NCBI RefSeq assembly: GCF_021869535.1
Contig: NW_026262701.1
Coordinates: 573,501-637,500 of the forward strand
DNA: 64,000 nt
Direction of reading: 5' to 3'
DNA from: Mytilus californianus
Taxonomy: Eukaryota > Mollusca > Bivalvia > Mytilida > Mytilidae
In this document: in pieces, positions 19,860 to 31,204 of the stretch
Layout of the letters: each line of letters begins with the position of its first letter
Position numbering within the stretch: position 1 is the stretch's first letter
Program-made: the position numbers and the translations under genes
The notes under the pieces: model-generated
Databases searched by the model: none
What the model was told of the DNA's origin: nothing
What the model saw: the letters and a program-made list of their open reading frames with translations, nothing else

Positions 19860-21686
19860 TTTTAATTTCATATATAACCTTTGAGTTGAGATTTGAAAAC
19901 TGTGTTATTTAGGCCTTTTTGGATTGAAATTTGTCAAATGAGCTCAAAATAGAAAACTGTTCTTCAAGACTTTTGTGGGTAAACATTTATCAATTACTGT
20001 TGCCCACATTATAATTTATAATAGCCTACAACGAGTTGCATCTGATGTCAGTGGATACAACATTAAGAAAAATTATACTTCTTTTACTTTTTATAACTAA
20101 TGCTTTAATCTGAACTAGTATACATAATTGTTTAGGGGCCAGCTGAAGCCCTTCTCTTGGTGTGGAATTTTATAGCTGCATTGGTGACCCATTGGTGGCC
20201 ATGGGCTGTTATTTGATCCGGTTGTTGTCTCTTTGACACATTCCCCATTTCCATTCTATATTCTACTTGTTGTTTATGGTTTGCTGTCATCATATATGTG
20301 TAATCATATTTAAAGATAGAACTTAATATAAGTTGCAACAACTTGTATCCAATCCTATTGCTTAATTAATTGCAATGTAATATCACTAAAAATATCTTGA
20401 TGTGTCCCATGCTCATCTAAATATTGGTATTTCTTTATTTTGTCAGCAAGATTATTACAGTAATTAAGATATTTCTTGGCCTGTTGTAGTCTGATTTGTT
20501 TATATCACCCTGCATCTGTGTAAATCTTCAGTGCACACATGTTAATTGTTAACGACATCTCGTAAAGAATTTCCTCCAAATGGTGCTAGTACTGTGTTGA
20601 ACGTCTTGTGAGGTGTACGGTTTTGCTTTGTGTTGAAGGCCATCCAGTGACGATAAGGTTAAAAACAGTCATCAAAGCACTGTTCCTTTGAAAAGATTGT
20701 TGTCAAGCATGTGAACAGATTTTTTTAATCTTTTACAGATGCCTGCAAACAAATTATCAGTATTATATAGGACCATAGTATAAAGGAATTTAGATTTAAA
20801 TCATGAAAAAATTCTTGACACTCAACCATGCCAATTTTGAAAATATATGCTTTACTGGTTGGTTTATTTCATACAACAACAATTTCAATGTAGACCATTT
20901 CACGTACAACAGATGTCTTAGAATAAAAAATCCATTATTCTAAAAATTTTCTGTTCATTGCATGTAATTAAATTTGATGAAAAAAAAATCAATAAAACGA
21001 ATTCCACCATTATACATGTAGTCTTCATTTAATGGTCAGGTGGGTAAACAGATAAAAAAGTCACTAATATAGTAGGAAACAAAGTCTCATTTGGTAGGAA
21101 AAAAAGTCACACATTTGGTAGGAAAAAAAGTCAAACATTTGGTAAATGTATGGAAAAAAATCACAAATTATGTCCATTTTTGTACAAATGTTTAGTAGTA
21201 TTTCATTTCTTTTCTCTTAATTATTTTAAAGTTATACAGGCCGTTTAAAGGTAAATAAATGACATATTATTACAATGGAGAATATTCTTTAAGGATTTGT
21301 GTGCTATATTCTGTCAAGACAGTAGATGATGGATAGGAAATGAAGCCAATTAGATAATAACGGTCTGTTGAATTGTTTTTTCATGGACAACATTTTGTTT
21401 ATTATCTTGGAAAATTGATTAAATTACCTCTGTATTCTAAAATTAGAAGATGTTGAAATATTCTGAAAATGAGTTGTCAGTGTAAATTTAAATGTTTATT
21501 CTTGACTTGACTGTAGTAGTTCATTTTCTTTCAATATTTATATTAACACTGACCACTCATCTTCAGGAAACTGATTGAGGGGTCATTGGGTGACCCATTT
21601 CTGGCACATATTCAACATAATACTTCGTATTCCAAATTTCATGCCCTGGTAAAACCACTTTGAACTGACTTTTTGTTTGATTTGTA
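19860..21686. other. Intergenic, AT-rich, with two minor repeats
   Basis: No gene is seen. Bases about 20135-20262 carry a truncated retroelement tail (TTTAGGGGCCAGCTGAAG ... GACACATTCCCCATTTCC), the same module that ends the Penelope-like element near 56520. Bases about 21066-21170 hold four imperfect units of TTTGGTAGGAAAAAAAGTCA. Confidence 0.65.
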
Positions 21687-21911
21687 CTCGTCCTGAATAT
21701 GCATGAACTATCTGCCCCTGGATCTTAAGCTCTCGTCCTGAATATGCATGAACTATCTGCCCCTGGATCTTAAGATCTCGTCCTGAATATGCATGAACTA
21801 TCTGCCCCTGGATCTTAAGCTCTCGTCCTGAATATGCATGAACTATCTGCCCCTGGATCTTAAGCTCTCGTCCTGAATATGCATGAACTATCTGCCCCTG
21901 GATCTTAAGCT
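21687..21911. repeat. 45-bp tandem repeat derived from a SINE tail (5 copies)
   Basis: CTCGTCCTGAATATGCATGA, ACTATCTGCCCCTGGATCTT, AAGCT starts at 21687, 21732, 21777, 21822 and 21867, exactly 45 bases apart and almost without substitutions. The unit resembles the 3' module of the SINE at 5700-6072 (TCGTCCTGAATATGCA, then TGCCACTGGACGTTTAG). Confidence 0.95.
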
Positions 21912-22289
21912 ATACAAAAATCAATCCTACAGCAACAAGATAGACTTCCAAATCATTGCACGAGTTTCCATGCACTTACCAAGTTCTTCAACCTGGGACA
22001 TAATATGTTAGTATAATAGTCCCAGCTTAACTCATCTGATAAACAAATAATTAATATTACCAGTTCTAGTTGGATGACTATCCATGCTATTGAAACTGCA
22101 CGTCTTTTAAAAGTATTGTATAACATCCTGTTTTAATGTTATGTTTTGCTGTAGTTAAGGCCAGTTTCTCTGTCACGATTTGTTTCATAAAATGTTTAAA
22201 CGTACCGTTAGTGGCAAGGAACTCGGGTGCAAACATTAGTAGGTGTGCATTTAGTAGTAAAGCACATTAATACTTCAATAAATCCGTTT

Positions 22290-22499
22290 CCCGACTGTAA
22301 TTTAAAACAATCAATTTTTTCTTCGATTGTGACATCATCAAATGAGACTTAATTATCACCGGATTTGTACTTGCACGAGCACTACAACGGGTGTCACATG
22401 TGGAGAAGGAACTACCTACCCTCCCGGAGCACCTGAGTTCACCCACAGTTTTTGGTGGGGTTCATGTTGCTCATTCTAGTTTTCTATGTAGTGTTTTGT
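22290..22499. repeat. Dispersed repeat tail (GGAGCACCTGAGTTCACCC family)
   Basis: ACAACGGGTGTCACATGTGG, CTCCCGGAGCACCTGAGTTC and TTTTTGGTGGGGTTCATG match blocks at 58745-58830 and 919-960. The family runs directly into the ~40-bp array that follows, which looks like an amplification of its own 3' portion. Confidence 0.7.
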
Positions 22500-22514
22500 G
22501 GACTTGTTCATTTT

Positions 22515-22966
22515 TCTTTGTTTGTTTTTTCCCATGGTTTTCAGTTTTTCCTTGACTTATGGGTTTTTTTCCCATGGTTTTCAGTTTTTCCTTGACTTAT
22601 GGATTTTTCCCATGGTTTTCAGATTTTCCTTGACATGGGTTTTTTCCCATGGTTTTCAGATTTTCCTTGACATGGGTTTTTTCCCATGGTTTTCAGATTT
22701 TCCTGACTTACGGGTTTTTACCCATGGTTTTCAGTTTTTCCTTGATTTAAGGGATTTTCCAATGGTTTTCAGATTTTCCTTGACACGAGTTTTTTCCCAT
22801 GGTTTTCAGTTTTTCCTCGACTTATGGGTTTTTCCCATGGGTTTCAGATTTTCCTTGGTTTATGGGTTTTTTCCCATGGTTTTCAGTTTTTCCCTGACTT
22901 ATGGGCTTTTTTCCCATGGTTTTCAGATTTTCCTTGACTTGTGGGTTTTTCCTATTGTTTTCAGTT
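22515..22966. repeat. About 40-bp tandem repeat (CCCATGGTTTTCAG), left block
   Basis: About eleven units of TTTTTTCCCATGGTTTTCAG, (T/A)TTTTCCTTGACTTATGGG with length variation. The same array resumes at about 25060-25640 on the other side of the ATACGACCGC element. The 201-residue open frame here (MVFSFSLTYGFF-type repeats) is repeat-derived. Confidence 0.95.
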
Positions 22967-22969
22967 GTT

Positions 22970-23020
22970 ATACGACCGCAAAAATTGAAAATTTTTTGGT
23001 CGTATATTGGTATGACGTTG

Positions 23021-23055
<35 letters not shown>

Positions 23056-25026
23056 TGGCGTCGTCCGGCGTCGTCCGAAGACACATTGGTTTTCGCACTC
23101 TAACTTTAGTTTAAGTGAATGGATCTCTATGAAATTTTACCATAAGGTTCAATACCACAAAAGGAAGGTTGGGATTGATTTTGTGGGTTATGGTACTAAC
23201 AGTTAAGGAATTAGGGGCCAAAAAGGGGCCAAAAATAAGCATTTTTGTAACTTCCAGACATAACTTGTGTGTTAGTGTATGGATCTCTCTGACATTGTAC
23301 CACAAGGTTCCATATCACACAGGGAATGCTGGGATTAAATTTGGGGGTAATTGCCTCAAAATATTAGGAATTAGGGGCCAAAAAAGGGGCAAAAAACAAG
23401 CATTTTTTTAGTTTCATGACAATAACTTGTGTGTAAGTGTATGGATCTTTCTGAAATTGTACTACAAGGTTCCATATCACAAAGGGAAAGCTGGAATTGA
23501 GTTTGGGGGTAATTGCCCAAAACATTTAGGAATAAGGGGCCAAAAAGGGGCCAAAAATAAGCATTTTTCTTGTTTCCAGACAATAACTTGTATTCAAGTT
23601 AATGGATCTCTCTGAAATTGTACCACAAGGTTCCATATCACACAGGGAATGCTGGGATTGATTTTGGGGGTAATTGCCCAAAATGTTTAGGAATAAGGGG
23701 CCAAAAAGGGGCCAAAAATAAGCATTTTTCTAGTTTCCAGACAATAACTTGTGTTCAAGTGTATGGATCTCTCTGAAATTGTACTGCAAGGTACCATACC
23801 ACAAAGGGAAAGCTGGGATTGAGTTTGGGGGTGATGAATCATAAGGGGTTCAAAAAATTTGGGGGGGGGATTTTTTTTTTTTTCCTTTTTTTTTTCTTTT
23901 AAAATTTTCCATTTTAAGTTGGTTATTTCTGTTTTATATTTAAAAGCAAATAATAACGATATGGTAGGAGATACACACCAAACAGGATGTGTAAATTATT
24001 ATAAAATAAGTATTGTGCAATAGCAAGAAATTTTCAATTGCACAGTATTGCACAATAGCAAGAAATCTTCAATTGCACAGTATTGCGCAATAGTAAGAAA
24101 TATCCAATAGCACAATATTGCGCAATAGCAAGAAATTGTCAATTGTACAGTATTGCGCAATAGCAAGAAATATTCAATTGCACAGTATTGTACAAAAGAA
24201 GATACTTCGTATAAATTGCTTATTTCTTGACCAATTTCAATGGGGTTTTATTCTTGAATTCTTGGGGTTCTTTAATATGCTGATTCTAACCGTGTATTAA
24301 GTTTTTGGATTTTGGGCCCCGTTTTTAAATTGGTCCACATTGAGGTCCAAAAGGTCCAAAATTAAACTTTGTTTGATTTCATCAAAAATTGAATTATTGG
24401 GGTTCTTTGATATGCCAAATCTAACCGTGTATTTAGATTCTTAATTTTTGGTTCTGTTTTCAAATTGGTCTACATTAAGGTCCAAAGGGTCCAAAATTAA
24501 ACTTAGTTTGATTTTAACAAAAATTGAATTCTTAGGATTCTTTGATATGCTGAATCTAAACATGTATTTAGATTTTTGATTATGGGCCCAGTTTTCAAGT
24601 TGGTCCAAATCGGGGTCCAAAATTAAACTTTGTTTGATTTCAACAAAAATTGAATATATGGGGTTCTTTGATATGCTGAATCTAACCATGTATTTAGATT
24701 TTTGATTTTTGGGCCCCATTATCAACTTAGTCCACATTGAGGTCAAAAGGGTCCAAAATTAAACTTTGTTTGATTTCATCAAAAATTGAATTCTTGGGGT
24801 TCTTTGATATGCTGAATCTAACCATGTATTTAGATTTTGGATATTGGACCATAATAGTTGAATGTCCAATTTAAAATTTTTAAGTTCTTAGACCACATTC
24901 ATTCTGTGTCAGAAACCTATGCTGTGTCAAATATTTAATCACAATCCAAATTCAGAGCTGTATCAAGCTTGAATGTTGTGTCCATACTTGCCCCAACTGT
25001 TCAGGGTTCGACCTCTGCGGTCGTAT
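22970..25026 (+). mobile_element. ATACGACCGC element, copy 1 (about 2 kb, non-coding)
   Basis: Begins ATACGACCGCA at 22970 and ends TGCGGTCGTAT at 25026, an 11-base perfect inverted repeat. The left end also folds on itself (ACGACCGCAAAAATT / AATTTTTTGGTCGT). A (CGT)n microsatellite at about 23021-23056 follows. Then come about four ~161-bp units with GGAATTAGGGGCCAAAAA (23207-23700), ~34-bp units with GCAATAGCAAGAAATATTCA (about 24000-24200), and ~117-bp units with GGGTTCTTTGATATGCTGAA (24220-24850). No open frame of note. The element interrupts the CCCATGGTTTTCAG array. Related copies: 44515-46475 (inverted) and 48850-50015. Confidence 0.85.
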
Positions 25027-25049
25027 CAAGCTGCGCCCTGCGGAGCATT

Positions 25050-25645
25050 TTATTTTTCTATAGTTTTCAGTTTTTCCTTGACTTATTGCTTTTTTCCCAG
25101 GGTTTTCAGATTTTCCTTGACATGGGTTTTTCCCATGGTTTTCAGATTTTCCTTGACATGGGTTTTTTCCCATGGTTTTCTGATTTTCCTTGACTTATGG
25201 GTTATTTCCCATGACATTTTCAGATTTTCCTTGACTTATGTGTTTTTTCCCATGGTTTTCAGATTTCCCTTGACTACAGGATTTTTTCCCATGGTTTTCA
25301 GTTTTTTCTTGACTTATGGGTTTTTTTCCATGACATTTTCAGATTTTCCTTGACTTATGGCTTTTTTCCCATGGTTTTCAGATTTTCCTTGACTACAGGG
25401 TTTGTTCCCATGGTTTTCAGTTTGTCCTTGACTTATGGGTTTTTTCGCTTGGTTTTCAGATTTTCCTTGACTTATGAGTTTTTTTCCCATGACATTTTCA
25501 GATTTTTTTTACTTATAGATTTTTTCCCATGGTTTTCAGTTTTTCTTTGACTATAGGGTTTTTTCCCATGACGTTTTTCAGATTTTCCCTGACTTTTTTT
25601 TTTCCCATAACGTTTTCAGATTTTCCTTGTTTCCACTGGAAACTC
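25050..25645. repeat. About 40-bp tandem repeat (CCCATGGTTTTCAG), right block
   Basis: About fourteen units like those at 22515-22966, with an extra variant CCCATGACATTTTCAG. Taken with the left block, this shows one array split by insertion of the ATACGACCGC element. Confidence 0.95.
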
Positions 25646-25832
25646 TATACTAAATTAAATTTACGACAAAAGAGACGATTTATTGTTTCCTATTGTTAAT
25701 TTTCCCTTTTTTACGATAGTGCCCTTTTCCCCCTTCTTACAGTCTGTGTATTTCATCAAATCGTTCACAAATACCGATCTATAATTGAAGCCAAACAGCT
25801 CGCGACTAGTAAAAGATAATCAGTTCATTTCT

Positions 25833-26095
25833 GGGGCCTCGGTGGCCGAGTGGTCTAAGTAGTTACTACCGTAATCACTAGCCGGTCAACACTGAGGTTG
25901 TGAGTTCGAACCCCGCTCGTGCGGGTGCACTCGACTCCAATCTTAATTGACTAGTATTGTCAGTTTTCCTATCGAAGGTCGGTGGTTTTCTCCGGGCACT
26001 CCGGCTTCCCCCACCAATAAAAACTGGCCGCCACGAAATAGCCCAAAAGCGGTGCTTAAAAGTGGCGTTAAAACACCAAAAATCAAATCAAATCA
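25833..26095 (+). mobile_element. tRNA-Ser/Leu-like SINE with perfect 15-bp target duplication
   Basis: The head GGCCTCGGTGGCCGAGTGGTCTAAG (A box), with a long variable arm and GTGAGTTCGAACCCC (B box), resembles a class II tRNA. The body contains GGTTTTCTCCGGGCACTCCG and AAAACTGGCCGCCACG, and the 3' end is an (AAATC)n tail. AATCAGTTCATTTCT occurs at 25818-25832 and again at 26096-26110, an exact target-site duplication, so insertion is recent. It is an RNA polymerase III-type retroposon, not a functional tRNA gene. Confidence 0.93.
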
Positions 26096-26110
26096 AATCA
26101 GTTCATTTCT

Positions 26111-26510
26111 TTTTTTTTTATGAATTAACGATTTTATTCACAAACAAACAAACAAACAAACAAAGACAAACAAATACTTTATTTGGGTCTCACCTCTTTA
26201 AAACATTTGCTATACAGCACAATGCAATTATAACAGATCAATGTATAAAAGAGCCACTCTAAAAAGAGTTATGAGAGACTGCTAAACACACATGAACGAA
26301 ATTTAACACATGCATTAGTATACCCGAATACAAGTTCGTGCTTAAGTATTAGATTTTTTTTTATTAGTTTTTATTGGCTTTGAACTAGCTTCCGTATAAC
26401 TGCGATTACTCTCAGATCTATACTTGGCGTCTTTTGTGATTTTGTTAGGGTTTTTTATGTGCTCTGTACCGATCTAGTGAGTTATTGTTAAGCCCTTTTA
26501 CTCTGATTTT
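26111..26510. other. Intergenic; short simple repeats only
   Basis: A (CAAA)n run lies at about 26141-26165. No gene or other structured element is seen. Confidence 0.55.
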
Positions 26511-26514
26511 TATG

Positions 26515-26775
26515 CCCTCCTAGGGGCATTAAGTTTTTCGGTCTGTGCATCGGTTCGTTCGTCCGTCTGTCCCGCTTCAGGTTAAATTTTTGGTCATGGT
26601 AGTTTTTGATGAAGTTGAAGTCCAATCAACTTTAAACTTGTTACACATGTTTCCTATGATATGATCTTTCTAATTTTAATGCCAAATTAGAGTTTTTACC
26701 CCAATTTCATAGTCCACTGAACATAGAAAATGATAGTGCGAGTAGGGCAACCGTGTACTATAGAGACATATTCTT
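26515..26775 (-). mobile_element. Dispersed mussel-type repeat C (GATAGTGCGAGT family), minus orientation
   Basis: Reverse complement of the element at about 58071-58333: shared blocks include CAGTGGACCGTGAAATTGGGG (here with variants), TTTGGCATTAAAATTAGAAA, GTTGATTGGACTTCAACTTC and a CGGACGAACGGA-type run, with TATGCCCCT at one end. About 260 bases, non-coding. Confidence 0.8.
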
Positions 26776-26799
26776 GATATAGTTTGTTCTTATGTCGTA

Positions 26800-27152
26800 C
26801 TGTTACACTACTGTCCCAGGTTAGGGGAGTGTTTGGTGCCAGCAAACATATTTAACCCCGCCACATTCTGTATGCGCCTGTTCCAAGCCAGGAGCCTGTA
26901 ATTCAGTGGTTGTCGTTTGTTGCGATATATCATATTTGGTTTTCGTTTATTGTATTGTACATATGCGAGGCGGTTATTTTTCTAGTTTGATTTGTTTTAC
27001 ATTTGTCAAGGCCTTTTATAGCTTACTATGTGGTATGAGTTTTGCTCATTGTTGAAGGCCGTACGGTGACCTATAGTTGTAAACTTCTGCGTCATTTGGT
27101 CTCTATTGGAGAGTTGTCTGGTTGGCGATCATACCAGATCTTCTTATTTTTA
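26800..27152 (+). repeat. Dispersed repeat family B, near-complete copy
   Basis: Same ordered blocks as at 9740-10105: TTTAACCCCGCCACATTCTG, CCAAGCCAGGAGCCTGTAAT, GCCTTTTATAGCTTACTATG, GAAGGCCGTACGGTGACCTA and GAGAGTTGTCTGGTTGGC. Confidence 0.85.
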
Positions 27153-27989
27153 TATTTAACTTGTGAACTGTTTAACCGATGATTTTCAAAAAATTAGTAT
27201 GTTGCTACTGGTCAATAAAAAAGGAAGGTCAAGTTTGATATTGACTGGCGTTTTTTTTTTTTTTTTTTTTACTTTTGTCGTTGAGATCTTGGCTTGATCC
27301 ACGTGACTTGATCACCGGCGCTTGCGGAATGATACCTTAGATTGACCAGAGACTTTGTATTATGTCTCTTGAATGACTATAACCAAGTGTAGTTTAACTT
27401 CTTATATTTTGAACAACTCCACGTACAGGCTCCACCTTTTTCACTTTATAGAAAATATGGTAAAATATACCAGTTGTTACCATCCGAAAACAAGTGAAAT
27501 GAAAATCTTATGAAACAAACATAAATAGGAACAACTTTGGTGAACTCTCCCAATAACACTGCTAAAATTGCTTGTAACAAGAATTCAATAATTCATTTGC
27601 AACCAAAGCCTCAAAAAGCATGAGCTCCTTATGGAACTATCTTAAGAACAAATAGAATGCACACGCTAGAATGATGTAGCTTTTTTACTGATTACGACTG
27701 AATTTTGTGTCTATTGTCGCAGACCAATGTCACAAAAATTACTATAGCCAGGATCCATACAAACAAAAGCCAAGGTCAGACGAACCTTGCATATATGCTT
27801 TTCTGTGCCTGTTATTATAAAGCTTGTTATGCTGTATGGGTTTTGCTCATATCGGTGACCTACAGTTGCTAACTTCTACGTCATTTTGGTCTCTGGCGGA
27901 GATTTTTTCATTGCTAATCCTATCATATCTTCGTATATTTTTATATCGACCTACAACTAATGGTTACCAAGAAGTTGATCACAAAACTT
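27153..27989. other. Intergenic; poly-T tract and a family B fragment
   Basis: A T-run lies at about 27251-27271. Bases about 27800-27945 are a truncated family B copy (TATGGGTTTTGCTCAT, GGTGACCTACAGTTGC). No gene is seen. Confidence 0.55.
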
Positions 27990-28256
27990 TAAGGGAACGA
28001 CCATTTAACTTTGAGAGGCTGTTATGGTTAATATTTTCATTCTGTTCCACACAAACATCAAATTATATTTGTTTTTTGTTTTGTTTTTGTTTTTGTAAAA
28101 CCTCATTAAATTTAACAGCCCAAACTCTTAATCAGAAATAATTGTTTTCCTTCTCCCTGATGAAAATATTAATTTCTTCGAAGTTGGCAATCAGAATATA
28201 TTTTTAGCGAAATATCATAACCCCTCCCTCCCCCGAGTTTAATAGTCGTTCCCTTA
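27990..28256. mobile_element. MITE with TAAGGGAACGAC ends
   Basis: Left end TAAGGGAACGACCATTTAAC and right end AATAGTCGTTCCCTTA are inverted repeats of about 16-20 bases. Internally GAGGCTGTTATGG faces CATAACCCCTCC. About 267 bases, no coding capacity. Confidence 0.75.
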
Positions 28257-28519
28257 GTTCATCAATGAAACTTGCATATGCGGTCACGGTGGAGTAAACC
28301 ATCTTTGTTATTACCATTTCGAGTTTCGTTTTTACTTATAGTATCAGAGAAAACTGATACTATCACACTAGTCTCAGGAGAAAATGAACACATCAGGATA
28401 ACAAGTGGCTCCTTAGAGTCTGCGACTCTTTTCACAAAAAATCTTACGATTAAATTGATCGTAAGTTATACTGAAATGTGTATGACTTACGAGTTATTTT
28501 ACTCTTAAGTTTTTTTTTG

Positions 28520-28925
28520 AAAAGAGCCGCTGAATCGCTTACCTGTCAAAAAATTGAAATAATAGGCAAAAACTCAGAAGTTAGTAAAAATTCGTCTTTT
28601 AAGGGCAATTACTACTATTAAAGGGGCAGCTAATGGTTTCTGTCATTTTGGCATTCTTGTAGATCTTGTACACCGATCATTTTGGTTGTAAATAGTTTCT
28701 ACCCATCTATTATATTTTTTTAAGATTAGAGGCAAATACTCGAAAATCTGTAAAAAAAAAATGTCTTTTAATGGCAATAACTCCTTTAAGAAGTCATCTG
28801 ATAATTACGTCATATTGACATTTTTGTAGATCTTGTATAGCTGATCATTTTTGCTGTTCAGTTTCTACTTATTTATTAATTTTTTTTAGATGTTGACAAA
28901 AACTGGTAAATTAGTCAGAAGCCTA
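28520..28925 (+). repeat. Fragment of the AGAGGCTCT element: two internal units of about 190 bp
   Basis: TCTTTTAAGGGCAATTACT then CATTCTTGTAGATCTTGTAC then ACCGATCATTTTGG is repeated once. It is the same unit as in the element at 32876-34565. Further small pieces lie at 30590-30670 and 31085-31160, on either side of a family B insertion. Confidence 0.65.
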
Positions 28926-29249
28926 CACATAATTTTTTTCACAAATTAATAAACAATGTTATCTGTAGATGCATATGAAGTCGTCAAAACTCTTTAACTA
29001 TCGAATGTCATTTGTACACTAGTCTATCATCCTTAGTGAATCAGTGGAGTATTGGAACTGTATGTCATTATATTCCACCTTATATAGAAACTATAAACTA
29101 GAGCTTTAATTGGTTCAGATCATTTCACTTCTATCAACAAATACTTGAATGAACCTCAACTTAAGATAAATGATTTTTTTTAATTAGTTGTTGTTGGCCC
29201 AAGTTCAATCTGATGCCTAGTGTAGAGAGAATACCACGCTCTCCCAATT

Positions 29250-29320
29250 TGTTTTAGTCCTGAACATGCATGAATTATTTGCCACTGGACGTTTATCAAT
29301 CAATCAATCAATCAATCAAC
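29250..29320 (+). repeat. SINE 3' tail fragment with (TCAA)n
   Basis: GTCCTGAACATGCATGAATT, ATTTGCCACTGGACGTTTAT then (CAAT)n. Same tail as the SINE at 5700-6072 but without a head. Confidence 0.7.
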
Positions 29321-29482
29321 TAGCTTTCAGTAACTCGAGTACTCTCAGATCTACGTGTAATGACCATAATTATTTAAATTCCTAAGCCGGTAGGGATTTT
29401 ACAGTACAGGATATAAGGAAATATGAATTTCTTGAATTTTGTTAGATAGTATGAACAGAACAGAACTTCTGCATGATGTATC

Positions 29483-29483
<1 letters not shown>

Positions 29484-29519
<36 letters not shown>
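29484..29519. repeat. (GT)n microsatellite
   Basis: An uninterrupted run of about 17 GT dinucleotides followed by ATCTGTCTATGTGTCTGTG. Confidence 0.98.
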
Positions 29520-29520
<1 letters not shown>

Positions 29521-30018
29521 CTGTCTATGTGTCTGTGTGGCCGGGGGGAGGGGGTGAAGGTTTAAGAATCAAAAGATAAATGGTCGATGCGTAGTCCTAA
29601 AGTAAGTATTATTATGTAGTAGTCTCAGTGTTTACGTGCCTATTTTTTAAATGTAGGATCGTCAATATGTACTATCAATTATACTCAATCAGAAACAGGT
29701 TGTGCTGCTTAATAAAGGGCTACGCTGATCCACGCTGGGCAATGCATATTGGAAATGTTGATTTTTTTTATATTTCCGATTGTTCTGCCTGTTAATTCAT
29801 CAGTCAGATGAAATTGTAGAATTCTGTTTATTTTTTTCGACATTTTTTTTTCAAGTATATTATCATGATAAAATGACCAGTAAATTTTATGATTTTTGTA
29901 CACAAAATTTTGCAACTAAAATGCTGAAATCCGTTTTCCGTCGGGGGGCGAAGCCCGGCAGACCCCCTGCCGCAATTTGTGCCTACAGTTTATTGGATGC
30001 CTAGCTACGCCCCTGGAA

Positions 30019-30232
30019 GTTAAAGTGAAACTAGTGACAAGAACATATACGCTCCAACCTGACAAATCAAAATTCACCGGTCACAAAGAATCTGATCTCT
30101 GTACATTATGAAGCCTATGTAAAGAAGGCACAAAGCATTTCCTATTAGAATGTACTGCACATAAAGGCATTCGAGAAAAACATCTGCTCAAAATAGAACA
30201 GTACTTAAGAAACAATTACAGAGAGTATAATT
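30019..30232 (+). pseudogene. LINE fragment: C-terminal zinc-knuckle-like region of a reverse transcriptase
   Basis: In one frame this reads RTYTLQPDKSKFTGHKESDL, C-T-L-stop-S-L-C, then KHFLLECTAHKGIREKHLL. This matches the RT-associated zinc-binding pattern of LINE polyproteins (TGTYxLQxNRxKF...CPLC...EDxxHFLxxC...IR, recalled). One in-frame TGA lies inside the cysteine motif and the frame closes at about 30230. It is 5'-truncated, with no RT core nearby. Confidence 0.7.
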
Positions 30233-31083
30233 GATAGACTTGAAAAAGAGGACTTATTCCTAAAATTTATACTTGATTCATCCTAGAAAAAAATATCATA
30301 CAGTTAAATTGAAGTGTGACAACATGAGAGACTTAGAATGCCTTACAAGAACTTTTTGTTATGGTTTACACACTAAACGGTCGTCGTTACTATTACACAA
30401 GAAGTGAAACATAGACAATAACGATGCAATGGAGATTCGTGGTTGGGTTTACTAATGGTGTTAATGCACAGATAGTTATAAGCTATGTAAATATACTCAG
30501 TTTTATTCGATCCTATAAGGGAGTGGACCCTTAGAAAGGGTGAAAATACCAGACAGGCAACAGGATAATATGCAAAACACTAAAATTAGTCAAAACTTGA
30601 TATTTACTCGTTTAATTCCTCATCAAGGGTCATCCGATGGTCAAGGTCAAATTGGCATTTTTGTAGACCTTGTATTGCTGCTAGAGTTAGGGTAATGTTT
30701 GCCTTAGCAGTATCTAATAGAGTTTTTGAGTTAATAGGTAAAGGTAGAGCGCTCATTTACATATTTAACCCTGCCACATTCTTTATGTGCCTGTCCAAGT
30801 CGGGAGCCTGTAGTTCGGTGGTTGTCGTTGGTTCATGTCGGTCATATTTGTTTTCCGTTAATTGTTTTGTTATAAATTATGCCGTTTAATAGTTTTCTCA
30901 ATTAAATTGTTTCATATTTTTCATGTCGGGACTTTATATAGCACACTATACAATATGGGTTTTTTTCTCATTGGTGAAGGGTGAATGCCGTATGGTTGCC
31001 TATAATTGCTTACATCCACTTTATTAGAACTTTGGTGGATAGTTGTCTCATTGGTAATCATACCTCATCTCCTTATTTTTATA
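30233..31083. other. Intergenic with a family B copy at about 30690-31083
   Basis: TTTAACCCTGCCACATTCTT, TGCCTGTCCAAGTCGGGAGC, ATTGGTGAAGGGTGAATGCC and TGGATAGTTGTCTCATTGG identify the family B copy. It lies between two pieces of the AGAGGCTCT element and so seems to have inserted there. No gene is seen. Confidence 0.65.
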
Positions 31084-31204
31084 AACACAGGAAAATTAGC
31101 CAAAAAAAATCGTCATTCAAGGACAAGAACTCCTCCTTCTGATAATTATAAACCCGCCCCTGATTTGGGTCAGATGAGCTAAACACGAGGTTATGGTAAA
31201 ATGA

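Noticed and set aside
22498-23103. 201-residue open frame
   Set aside because: Translation of the CCCATGGTTTTCAG array (repeated MVF-FSLTYGF) running into a (CGT)n tract; low complexity and not conserved between blocks.
25836-25915. Possible tRNA-Ser or tRNA-Leu gene
   Set aside because: The tRNA-like part is the head of a SINE bounded by a 15-base target duplication and an (AAATC)n tail.
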